Shown one piece after another: positions 1-6,010 of a DNA stretch of 6,010 bases. The translations under genes were made by a program, and so were the position numbers. The stretch is from contig JAJDDL010000208.1 in assembly GCA_029260335.1 (NCBI GenBank), positions 1-6,010 of the forward strand, given 5' to 3'. The notes beneath the pieces are model-generated. The model was not told where the DNA came from. It worked only from the letters and a program-made list of their open reading frames with translations, and ran no database searches. Position 1 is the first letter of the stretch. Each line of letters begins with the position of its first letter. The stretch comes from Phycisphaerales bacterium (GTDB taxonomy: Bacteria > Planctomycetota > Phycisphaerae > Phycisphaerales > UBA1924).

Positions 1-1
1 C

Positions 2-1123
2 ATCAACGAAGCGGAATGGAACATGAGCGTGTCGGCCGACATGATGGGAACGGGCCGAACGATTAATCGAGGGATATTGCGGTACACGTCGTCAAATCCG
101 ACACGCTTCTTCGGCAGCATGAGCAACGAGGGGCAAATTCTGGCAAACAACGGCACGCTCGAGTTCGATTCGGTCGAACAACTCCGCGAAGGCGTGCTCT
201 CGGGGGGCGACTGGATCGTAGCCGCGCGTGCCATGGTGGATTTGCCAGAGCCTATTCGCACGCTGACGGGCGATGCACTCGTCGTCGGCGATGGCGCTTC
301 GATCCCGGCCTTGACGACAACACAAGAAATCGACGGCGACGCCCACCTGAGGGTGGACGGCCAGCTCCTTTTGACGAGGCCTCTCAACATACGTTCATCC
401 GGAACGCTGGAGATCGTGGAAGATGGCAATGTCGTTGTGACCGATATCGTCGACAACGGCGGCGGCAACGGCGCAGATCCATCCGCTGATGCCGAGATCA
501 TTCAGCGGCTCAGCGGGGACTGCCAGCCATGTAACAATCCCATCTTGGTGACGCCCAGTCTCCAGAACTTCGCGCGCATCGTGCCAGGCGGCCATGCTTC
601 GATCGGACCGTTCAACCTGGGAGGTAATCTGGTCCAACACGAGACCGGCCGGATTATCGTTGAGTACGCCGGAGATCAAGATGGTCAGGGAGACCTGGTG
701 AACCTGTCGGGCGAGGCGACCCTCGTGGGAGTACTGCACGCTCGCATGTTGGACGGCTTTGAGCCCGAGATCGGCCAGAGCATGCTCGCGCTCTCAGCGA
801 CCGGCGGCATCAGCGGGACGTTCGATGGTGTCGCCAGTCCGATCTTCGGTCCGCCTCTTGCTCTGCGACGTGTGCGGCCACAGTATCGCTCCCATGAGGT
901 CCGGCTTGTCGCGACATGTGCCGCCGATTTCACTTCGAGTTCCGATCCTCAAGACCCCGGCTATGGCGTGCCTGATTTCGAACTCGACAGCGAGGACATC
1001 TTCTATTTTCTCGATCAGTTTGCCGCCCTCAATATCGCCGAGGCGGATGTGACGGGCAACGGCGTGCTCGATGCCTCGGATTTCCTGGCCTACTTGGATT
1101 TGTTCTCACAAGGGTGCGACTAG
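2..1123 (+). CDS. Secreted beta-repeat protein with C-terminal GC-type dockerin module, 5' partial
   Basis: The reading frame is open from base 2, so the gene very probably starts upstream of the window; the ATG at 23 has no convincing ribosome binding site and is used here only for numbering (366 residues). Residues 1 to about 290 are rich in G, N, D, T and V in short alternating strands, as in secreted beta-helix or autotransporter-like passenger repeats. A typical closing unit (GDLVNLSGEATLVGVLHARM, then an ISGTFDG turn) lies at about 214-260. Residues 299-366 form a dockerin-like pair of EF-hands. The first loop is extended (SDPQDPGYGVPD), followed by helix DSEDIFYFLDQF. The second loop, DVTGNGVLDASD at 342-353, has calcium ligands in the standard places. 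The protein has only four cysteines: a CQPC pair at 167/170, and C299 and C365 flanking the module, consistent with an oxidised, exported protein. The substrate and the exact role are unknown. The dockerin assignment is strong; the beta-helix fold is inferred from composition. Confidence 0.85.
   Translation: MNEAEWNMSVSADMMGTGRTINRGILRYTSSNPTRFFGSMSNEGQILANNGTLEFDSVEQLREGVLSGGDWIVAARAMVDLPEPIRTLTGDALVVGDGASIPALTTTQEIDGDAHLRVDGQLLLTRPLNIRSSGTLEIVEDGNVVVTDIVDNGGGNGADPSADAEIIQRLSGDCQPCNNPILVTPSLQNFARIVPGGHASIGPFNLGGNLVQHETGRIIVEYAGDQDGQGDLVNLSGEATLVGVLHARMLDGFEPEIGQSMLALSATGGISGTFDGVASPIFGPPLALRRVRPQYRSHEVRLVATCAADFTSSSDPQDPGYGVPDFELDSEDIFYFLDQFAALNIAEADVTGNGVLDASDFLAYLDLFSQGCD
917..1120 (+). 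other. GC-type dockerin (paired EF-hand) domain coding segment
   Basis: This segment encodes the terminal module of the left-hand protein, from C299 to the last residue D366. Each half has an acidic loop followed by an aromatic helix (IFYFLDQF and FLAYLDLF), the duplicated pattern of dockerin type I. In Phycisphaerae such modules cap many exported proteins and usually end in Gly-Cys; here one extra Asp follows the Cys. In clostridial cellulosomes dockerins bind cohesins, but a cohesin partner is not established for this lineage, so a role in surface anchoring or sorting is inference. Confidence 0.75.
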
Positions 1124-1132
1124 GTCACGCCT
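1112..1132. other. Imperfect hairpin over the stop codon in the convergent gap
   Basis: Bases 1112-1120 can pair with 1124-1132 around a three-base loop that is the TAG stop codon itself. The stem has nine positions, including one C/A mismatch and two G/U wobbles on the plus-strand RNA. No T-run follows on either side, so it is not a classical intrinsic terminator. It sits where the transcripts of the left-hand gene and the minus-strand genes would meet, so weak bidirectional termination or mRNA end protection is possible. It may equally be chance in GC-rich DNA. Confidence 0.25.
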
Positions 1133-1145
1133 CTGGACCAACCTG

Positions 1146-2255
1146 TCAGCGCCCCGGCGAGAAGAACGCCTTGATCGACTCGTAGATATCTTCGCGCTCG
1201 TTCACCTTGCTCAGGATGAGCTTGGCCCCCTCCTCGTCGGCGGCAAGGTCGGGGAACGCTTCGCGGAGGACGTTGATGAAGTTGCCGCTGCCGTAGGCGC
1301 TGGCGACTTGGCAGTAGCCGAACATGTTGCTCTGAGGGATCAGGTGTTCTTGCATGAGCCGGACGCACTCGCGATTGTCGGCCTCCGACGAGTTGTCGCC
1401 GTCGGAGAAGTGGAACAAGTAAATGTTCCACTCGTTGGGGTCGTAGCTGTCTTTGAGGAGTTGCTGGCAGAGGGTGAAGGCGCTGCTGATGCGTGTGCCG
1501 CCATCTTCGCGTAAGGTGAAGAACGTCTTCTTGTCGACTTCGGCCGCCCGCACGTCGTGCACGATGAACCGGCTCTCGACGCCCTTGTAGTTCCGGCGGA
1601 GCCAGGTGTCGATCCAGAACGCCTCGAGTCTCACGGTCTCTTTTTGCTCTGAGCCCATCGAACCAGAGACGTCCATCATGTAGATCGTCAGCGCATTGGA
1701 CTGCGGCTTCTTGACCTCATTCCAACTGCGATACCGGAAGTCCCGCTTGATCGGAATGATCACCGGATCTTCGGGGTCGTATGCGCCGGTCAGGATCTGG
1801 CGCTTTAACGCCTCGCGATAGGTGCGCTTGAAGTGGCGGAGCGACGCCGGGCCCGTCGGGCGGATACCGGTGTACTTGTCCTTGGTCGTGCTGATCTTGT
1901 GAGCGCCTCTCGGCTTGATGCGAGGCAACTCCAACTCATCGCCCAGAATGTCTGCAAGCTCGTCCAGGCTGACATCGACCTCCAGCACGTGCTGGCCCTC
2001 GTCCTCGCCGCCGGCGTTGTCCTCGCCCTGACCGACCGCGTCGCCTTCTTCACCCTCGCCCATGCCGACGCCCCCGGCGTTGTCGCCGTAGCGGAAGGTG
2101 GGCGTGTCGATGTCGTGGATGGGGATCGAGACCACGCGCTTGCCCTCGCGACCCAAGATGTCGCTCTTGGTGAGGAACTTGCGTAAATCGCGGCGGATCT
2201 TGCCACGCACGATCTGGCGGAAGCGTTGGTGGTTTTGTTGAATCTTGCTGATCAT
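1146..2255 (-). CDS. YeaH/YhbH family protein (DUF444) with von Willebrand factor A domain
   Basis: This is a 369-residue cytosolic protein, close to Bacillus YhbH and somewhat shorter than E. coli YeaH. The N terminus (ISKIQQNHQRFRQIVRGKIR) is the basic start usual for the family. An acidic, glycine-rich linker follows at about 57-87, then a basic block with KYTGIRPTGP. The vWA fold occupies the C-terminal half: the MIDAS motif DVSGSMGS begins at D195, with further metal-site candidates in DGGT (T254) and FSDGD (D285), so metal binding looks intact. I chose the ATG at 2255 because an AAGGAA ribosome binding site precedes it by six bases and the family N terminus begins there; an in-frame ATG at 2297 would add 14 atypical residues. 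Relatives are usually linked to the serine kinase PrkA (YeaG) and often SpoVR in stress or sporulation responses, but the molecular activity is not settled. Here the gene is last in a minus-strand run behind a membrane protein, and neither partner is adjacent. Family assignment is firm; the function is inferred from relatives. Confidence 0.95.
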   Translation of the reverse strand: MISKIQQNHQRFRQIVRGKIRRDLRKFLTKSDILGREGKRVVSIPIHDIDTPTFRYGDNAGGVGMGEGEEGDAVGQGEDNAGGEDEGQHVLEVDVSLDELADILGDELELPRIKPRGAHKISTTKDKYTGIRPTGPASLRHFKRTYREALKRQILTGAYDPEDPVIIPIKRDFRYRSWNEVKKPQSNALTIYMMDVSGSMGSEQKETVRLEAFWIDTWLRRNYKGVESRFIVHDVRAAEVDKKTFFTLREDGGTRISSAFTLCQQLLKDSYDPNEWNIYLFHFSDGDNSSEADNRECVRLMQEHLIPQSNMFGYCQVASAYGSGNFINVLREAFPDLAADEEGAKLILSKVNEREDIYESIKAFFSPGR

Positions 2256-2261
2256 CGCCCG

Positions 2262-2267
2262 TTCCTT
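2262..2267 (-). promoter_or_regulatory. Ribosome binding site of the YeaH/YhbH gene
   Basis: The minus strand reads AAGGAA, with six bases between it and the ATG at 2255. It decides the start: the upstream in-frame ATG at 2297 has no comparable site, and the residues between the two ATGs do not resemble the family. Confidence 0.75.
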
Positions 2268-2297
2268 GGGCCCAGGAAACTGTACGTTTGAAAGCAT

Positions 2298-2312
2298 CGA
2301 CCGGATCGGTCG
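2298..2312 (-). other. Small perfect hairpin between the membrane-protein and YeaH genes
   Basis: CGACCG at 2298-2303 is the exact reverse complement of CGGTCG at 2307-2312, with a three-base loop. It lies in the 63-base gap between two genes read in the same direction. No T-run follows, so termination is not indicated. An intercistronic processing or stabilising stem is possible, but six base pairs in GC-rich DNA can arise by chance. Confidence 0.3.
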
Positions 2313-2318
2313 GCGATC

Positions 2319-3263
2319 TCAGCGCGAGTCTTGGGCCGGGCCATGTGGGGGATTATCGGCCCGATGAGCCAGGCGTCGCGAGAGCCAGATCAGGGCGGGG
2401 ATCCCCAAGGCGAGGGCCATCACGACCTCAAAGCCCCGGTTGACCAGATCGCCGGCGAGGCCGGTCGCGGTGGCGGTGTCCTGGGCGAAGGCGGGGAGGA
2501 ATCCTGCGGTAATGGCGATCGCCCATTCGCGCAGGCCCAGGCCATTGCCCGCGATCGGGATCAGCAGGGCGATCTGGCTCACGATCGCGATCGCGACCGC
2601 TTCCATGGTCGACAGGGGCACGCCGATGATCGCAAAGACGACGGCGTATCGGGCGACCCAGACAAGCATGTCGCCATGGCGCAGGGCGAAGACGCAGAGC
2701 AATCGCGCGGCTCCGGGCTGATCATTCACCTTGGCAAACCAGCCGAGCATGATCGCAACGAGCGCCGGCGTGAAAAGGGCGAGCGTGATGATGATCGGCG
2801 CACTCTGTTTTTCCAGAGCCAGCGCGATCGCGAGCGAGAGCATGATGCTCAGCCCTGTGCAGGCTGTCGAGATTGCATAGACCCACATGGACTGACGGAT
2901 CGTGATGCCGTGGCGCTTCTTGTGATACGCCAGGCGTGCGATCATGCCTGGGCGCAAGGGGATGTAGTTCAGGAGCCAGGCGCTGGCGATGAGCGCCCCC
3001 ATCTCCTTGAGTTCGACCCGTGCGTACACGTTGTTGAGAGTCCAGAACGAGAGGGTGACAAGGCCGTAGTTGCACGCGGGCAGGACAAACGCCAAGACGA
3101 TCAGGGCCGGGCTCGCACGCAAGGCGTGGTTGAACGTCGAGTCCATCGCCGACCGATTGCTCAAGACAACCCACATCGCCGCGGCGAGCAACGCGATCGC
3201 GACGATCGCCGAGGTCCACCGACGCAGATCGCGCCCTGCCGGTTCGTCCGGGCACAGGTCCAC
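2319..3263 (-). CDS. Polytopic membrane protein, UPF0104/LPG_synthase_TM (flippase-like) family
   Basis: This 314-residue inner-membrane protein has about eight or nine hydrophobic segments, the clearest near residues 16-34, 53-74, 125-149, 156-177, 198-217, 221-238 and 278-294. Two features match the family that includes the membrane half of MprF and the AglD-type proteins: a loop with LLNYIPLRPGMIARLAYHKK after the third segment, and GNGLGLRE at 239-246, corresponding to the usual GGLGVRE motif. The soluble aminoacyl-transfer domain of full MprF is missing, so lipid lysinylation is not expected; lipid or lipid-linked glycan translocation is the family-level guess. I chose the GTG at 3263, which comes one base after the stop codon of the exported TPR protein (TAG-C-GTG) and suggests translational coupling. 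The alternative ATG at 3335 adds 24 residues (338 in total) and would overlap the upstream gene by 71 bases; neither start has a strong ribosome binding site. The family is likely, the substrate unknown, the start uncertain. Confidence 0.8.
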   Translation of the reverse strand: MDLCPDEPAGRDLRRWTSAIVAIALLAAAMWVVLSNRSAMDSTFNHALRASPALIVLAFVLPACNYGLVTLSFWTLNNVYARVELKEMGALIASAWLLNYIPLRPGMIARLAYHKKRHGITIRQSMWVYAISTACTGLSIMLSLAIALALEKQSAPIIITLALFTPALVAIMLGWFAKVNDQPGAARLLCVFALRHGDMLVWVARYAVVFAIIGVPLSTMEAVAIAIVSQIALLIPIAGNGLGLREWAIAITAGFLPAFAQDTATATGLAGDLVNRGFEVVMALALGIPALIWLSRRLAHRADNPPHGPAQDSR

Positions 3264-3264
3264 G

Positions 3265-5808
3265 CTAGCCGCCGCTGTTTTGCAAGGTTTGCGGCATGAG
3301 AGCCCCAACGCCGGGCCCGGCCGACGCGAAGCCATCGGCCCCGTTTGTATAACGAGCGCGGACGCCCTGGGCGATCAACGCCAGGTCCCCGTCGGCCTGG
3401 ATCGCGGGCAAGTCGAGGATGGGATCGTCTCCGGCAATGACACATGCGAGCAGCGTGGCCGCGAGCACGTGGCGATCGGTCTCGGTCGTCGCGGCGAGCT
3501 TGACGGCGTCCTCAAACGGCTGCATCGACGCGACCAGTCGAGGTGTTGGCAGAATCAGGACCGCGGCCGCCCTGGCCTCGGCAGAAAGCTTGGGGTATCG
3601 CTCGGCACACGCGTTGACAATGAGATCGATTGTTTCGGGCTCAAAGCTGCCGCGGAAACCAATCAGAAACATGCGAGCGGCGAGCAGGGCGTGGGGCAAC
3701 TGCGCCTCGCTTGCCTGCTCGATACGAATCGCGAGTTCCTGGGGACTCATCAGCGCCTCGGCCGTAGTCGTGCGCAGCACCGTCTCGGACTGCGCCGCAA
3801 CCGCAATCGCCCCCTTCACGAGCATGCCCTCGGCGTTCTGACGAAACCCTTGGGTGACTCTCGCACGGACCCGTCCGGTCGATTCCATACTCGCGTCCAT
3901 GAACCACCCGGTAAACGCGGGCAGCACGTCCACCGTCGCGATGACCTCCTCGCGCGGGTTCAACCGCAATCGACGCTCCATATCGAGCACCTCGGGGAGC
4001 GAGGTCATGATGCGCTGCTGCGTGCCGACATCGATCGTGGGAGAGACCAACATACGACTTTCAATCGGGCGGTCGCTGCCGAGCCCCATGGGCTTCGATG
4101 TGGCGTTGCGAAGCGTGATCCGCAGTTGCATCGGCTCCAAGGGCCCGAAGGAACTCTTGACGAACTTTAACTCCAACTGCATCGCGCTGGACGGATCAAG
4201 GACCATCCGGTCGACCCAGACGGGAACCGAAGCCGCCAGATCATTGAGCCTGACGGACCTTGCTGACACCAGCGCGTCTTGTCCGGTGAGTTGGCCGGCA
4301 CGCGAGCGAGCCCAGGCCCCCTCGGCATCCAACGGGAAAGACCTCGCGACTGTGGCGTAAGCGTCCACCGCTTCCTCTATTCGCCCGAGACGTTCAAGCG
4401 TGAGCCCCAGCCCGATCCAAGCCGCGGGGTCTTTACTGAGCAATGCACGGAATCTGCCCTCGGCTTGCTCTGGGCCCTCTGCGTAGAGCGCACCGAACGC
4501 TCGCAAGATGGGCGCCGCGTCTTCGCCGAAGATCGCGGGATCGTTGCGCAATCGCTGGATGATCGTGTCCATGTTGAAGCCGGTCCAGGCATGCAACTGG
4601 AACAACGCGATCGTGAGAGCCGTTGTCTGCGCTTTCACGTCCTCGATCGACACGCCCGCGGGCAGGTCGCCCGGGCTCAGCTGCATCCGATTCAGCAGGT
4701 CGAGCGAGTTGCGCAACTCATCGAGCGATCGCGCGAGCAGGTCTTGATCGCCGGCGGCGTGGGCCGAGAGCACACGCACGCGTTCGAGTTCTTCGCCCAA
4801 TCGGATGTCGTCGGGCCGGAGCAGGCCGATGGTCGGCAATCCTTGGGCCTCGTACGTCTGGACCTGTACCGCCGCGTTGTAGCGCTGGCTGGCGAGCAGA
4901 TTGGTCAACTCACTCAGAGGGATCTCGGGCCCTTGCAACTGCCACGCCAACACCAGCCGCTCGGTCGTGAGCTGATCGCTTGCCCGCCCCAGTGCCGCAA
5001 CATGGATGTTCGATGCGAGGCTGTGAAAACGAATGGCCTGCACAAAGGCCCCGCCCTCGGCAAGCTGGCGTGCGATCGAAAGATGCACATTCGGATCCAC
5101 AGGATCGGCGAGCAGCAGGTTGAGCGCCAGCTCCAGCCGCCCTACCGCGTCGTCGGGTATGCGCGCAGAGAAGACGGTCGCGGCCATCGCGGCGGCGTCC
5201 TTGTTGGTCGAGTCCAGCTGCATCGCTTTGCTCAGCAATCCCGAGAACGCCTGTTCGTCACCTTGCTCTCTGGCGAGCAACGCCGCGTCGAGTGCAAGCC
5301 GGCTGCGGATCGCCGGGTCCAGGCGGCTGCCGGCGGGACCCAGGTAGCGTGAATAGGCCTCCATCCGGCCCTCGGCGGTCTGGCTCTTTGCGATGTGTGC
5401 GGTGATCAGCCGGAGCTGCGCGACGGTGTCCTTGGGATCCAAGCGAACCAGCTCGCGCGTGCGGGCTTCCAGCCGATCCGGATCTCCCAAGCGGTAGGCC
5501 AGATCCACTCGGCGCCGGACCAACTCCGGATCATCCGGGTCCAGTTCCTGACTGAGCGCGAGAAGCCCGTCGAGCATTGCGAGATCCTCGGGCGTAGGCG
5601 AGTCTTGGAGGCGCAGGTCCATGTGCCCGAGCCGCGCCAACTCCCGCGAGATCAGGCTCGGAAAATCCGGGTCCGGCTCGGGTTTCTGGGATCCGGGCCC
5701 CGGCTGGACAGCCCCGGTCACGCCGATGGACCCGAAGGCCAAAAGTCCGAGAATCAGCAAACTCGGCAAGACCGAGGGACGCAAGATCTTGGAACAAATA
5801 CGTCGCAT
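3265..5808 (-). CDS. Exported TPR-repeat protein with beta-rich and helical C-terminal regions, family unknown
   Basis: I do not recognise this 847-residue protein as a named family. Residues 1-33 look like a signal peptide: a basic MRRICSKILR start, the hydrophobic core LPSLLILGLLAFG, and likely cleavage after TGA. There is no lipobox. A Pro/Asp-rich linker follows. From about 78 to 500 the protein is helical with TPR-like pairs. The clearest is near 460-497 (AWIGLGLTLERLGRIEEAVDAY then a DAEG turn); another with ELDPDDPELVRRRVDLAYRL starts near 87. Residues about 540-655 are strand-rich (MQLELKFVKSSFGPLEPMQL, then RITLRN), resembling an immunoglobulin-like sandwich. The rest is again helical, HEAT-like, ending in a Gly-rich tail. 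The ATG at 5808 has a GAGGA ribosome binding site six bases upstream and puts the signal peptide at the N terminus. The frame stays open for 52 more codons, but those read as untypical protein. It is the first of three tightly spaced minus-strand genes. A scaffold role in the periplasm or envelope is inference from the domains. Confidence 0.85.
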   Translation of the reverse strand: MRRICSKILRPSVLPSLLILGLLAFGSIGVTGAVQPGPGSQKPEPDPDFPSLISRELARLGHMDLRLQDSPTPEDLAMLDGLLALSQELDPDDPELVRRRVDLAYRLGDPDRLEARTRELVRLDPKDTVAQLRLITAHIAKSQTAEGRMEAYSRYLGPAGSRLDPAIRSRLALDAALLAREQGDEQAFSGLLSKAMQLDSTNKDAAAMAATVFSARIPDDAVGRLELALNLLLADPVDPNVHLSIARQLAEGGAFVQAIRFHSLASNIHVAALGRASDQLTTERLVLAWQLQGPEIPLSELTNLLASQRYNAAVQVQTYEAQGLPTIGLLRPDDIRLGEELERVRVLSAHAAGDQDLLARSLDELRNSLDLLNRMQLSPGDLPAGVSIEDVKAQTTALTIALFQLHAWTGFNMDTIIQRLRNDPAIFGEDAAPILRAFGALYAEGPEQAEGRFRALLSKDPAAWIGLGLTLERLGRIEEAVDAYATVARSFPLDAEGAWARSRAGQLTGQDALVSARSVRLNDLAASVPVWVDRMVLDPSSAMQLELKFVKSSFGPLEPMQLRITLRNATSKPMGLGSDRPIESRMLVSPTIDVGTQQRIMTSLPEVLDMERRLRLNPREEVIATVDVLPAFTGWFMDASMESTGRVRARVTQGFRQNAEGMLVKGAIAVAAQSETVLRTTTAEALMSPQELAIRIEQASEAQLPHALLAARMFLIGFRGSFEPETIDLIVNACAERYPKLSAEARAAAVLILPTPRLVASMQPFEDAVKLAATTETDRHVLAATLLACVIAGDDPILDLPAIQADGDLALIAQGVRARYTNGADGFASAGPGVGALMPQTLQNSGG
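5708..5808 (-). other. Signal peptide coding segment of the TPR protein
   Basis: This segment encodes residues 1-33: a basic head (RR, K, R), about 14 hydrophobic residues with two prolines, and a small-residue exit (VTGA) before VQPGPG. It predicts Sec-dependent export to the periplasm or beyond. The lack of a cysteine after the core argues against a lipoprotein. The cleavage site is judged by eye and may be off by a few residues. Confidence 0.65.
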
Positions 5809-5971
5809 CTGGGATCCTCGTGGGCACATGGGACCACCATCGGCCGAATCGCGGCCCCGGGCGCAGCAGAATGCCGCCCCTTCGCCCGCCAAAGCGGCAG
5901 CGGAGGTACGAATCCTCGGCAGGAACGGTTCAGATCGGCTGATCTTCGCCATAGGGGGGATCACACGGGGC
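5809..5971 (-). other. Leader of the minus-strand gene run, likely non-coding
   Basis: These 163 bases precede the TPR-protein gene. Apart from the ribosome binding site and a five-base-pair stem (5842-5846 with 5852-5856), I see no structured element, riboswitch or recognisable terminator. A promoter for the three minus-strand genes should lie here or further right, but no -10/-35 pair stands out, which is common by eye in GC-rich planctomycete DNA. Confidence 0.4.
5815..5819 (-). promoter_or_regulatory. Ribosome binding site of the TPR-protein gene
   Basis: The minus strand reads GAGGA with six bases before the ATG at 5808. It supports that start over the in-frame ATGs at 5964 and 5952, which lie behind a C-run with no Shine-Dalgarno match. 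Confidence 0.65.
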
Positions 5972-6010
5972 TCATCCGAGAGCCATGGTCATCAAGAACT
6001 CGGCGTTGGA
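5972..6010 (-). CDS. Possible 3' end of another minus-strand gene (12 residues visible)
   Basis: Reading leftwards from the window edge, an open frame gives SNAEFLMTMALG and then TGA, with mostly G or C in third codon positions. It could be the last residues of a gene upstream of the TPR protein in the same direction. The opposite strand has an equally short alternative: an ATG at 5985 reading MVIKNSAL to the edge, with only a weak, too-close GAGAG before it. Twelve residues are too few to choose or to assign a family. Confidence 0.25.
   Translation of the reverse strand, partial: SNAEFLMTMALG

Noticed and set aside
2002..2086. Low-complexity acidic Gly-rich stretch in the YeaH gene as a repeat element
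   Set aside because: It stays in frame and encodes the Gly/Glu/Asp linker expected at this position in DUF444 proteins; there is no exact DNA repeat unit.
1833..2186. Plus-strand open frame rich in V, A and L that looks mildly hydrophobic
   Set aside because: It is the antisense of the acidic, glycine-rich linker and neighbouring part of the YeaH gene; the hydrophobic look comes from reading D and E codons backwards.
2256..2297. Longer YeaH start at the ATG at 2297
   Set aside because: The added 14 residues do not look like the family N terminus, and the AAGGAA site lies inside them, pointing to the ATG at 2255.
2331..3299. Plus-strand open frame of 322 codons opposite the membrane-protein gene
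   Set aside because: It is extremely rich in charged residues with no fold signature, while the minus strand gives clear hydrophobic segments and the GNGLGLRE motif.
3070..5352. Long plus-strand open frames (3070-4170 and 4279-5352) opposite the TPR gene
   Set aside because: Their translations are rich in R, G, H, Q and D without domain or membrane pattern, and they lie antisense to a frame with a signal peptide and TPR units. They are typical GC-rich shadows.
5842..5856. Five-base-pair stem in the leader of the TPR gene as a regulatory RNA
   Set aside because: It is too short and has no associated sequence motif or T-run; such stems are frequent in GC-rich DNA.
5809..5964. 52-codon N-terminal extension of the TPR protein from the ATG at 5964
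   Set aside because: It would bury the signal peptide inside the protein, lacks a ribosome binding site and reads as unstructured sequence; the ATG at 5808 has a good GAGGA site.

Overview
The window is GC-rich, gene-dense bacterial DNA, most likely from a planctomycete of the class Phycisphaerae. The main clue is the left-hand gene, whose product ends in a paired EF-hand (dockerin-like) module bracketed by cysteines. Its stretched first loop (SDPQDPGYGVPD) and terminal LDLFSQGC-D are the hallmark of the secreted 'GC-type dockerin' proteins I know from that lineage. The lineage call is inference from protein style, not from a marker gene.

Layout, left to right. Positions 2-1123 (+) hold the 3' part of a large secreted beta-repeat protein whose 5' end lies outside the window. 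After a 22-base tail-to-tail gap come three genes on the minus strand, read right to left. (1) 5808-3265 encodes an 847-residue exported protein with TPR-like repeats, a beta-rich middle and a helical tail; I do not recognise the family. (2) 3263-2319 encodes a polytopic membrane protein of the UPF0104/LPG_synthase_TM type, starting one base after the stop of gene 1. (3) 2255-1146 encodes a YeaH/YhbH (DUF444) protein with an intact von Willebrand A MIDAS motif. The final 200 bases hold the leader of gene 1 and an undecided scrap of coding sequence at the edge.

The spacing (one base between genes 1 and 2, 63 bases between genes 2 and 3) suggests one transcription unit: an exported repeat protein, an integral membrane protein and a cytosolic vWA protein. 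YeaH is normally found beside the kinase PrkA and often SpoVR. Neither is here: the gene upstream is the membrane protein and the downstream side is closed by a convergent gene. That unusual company is the most interesting point in the window, but nothing shows that the three proteins act together. No RNA genes, mobile elements, CRISPR arrays or long repeats were seen. Apart from the four genes, no stretch longer than about 200 bases lacks a coding assignment.
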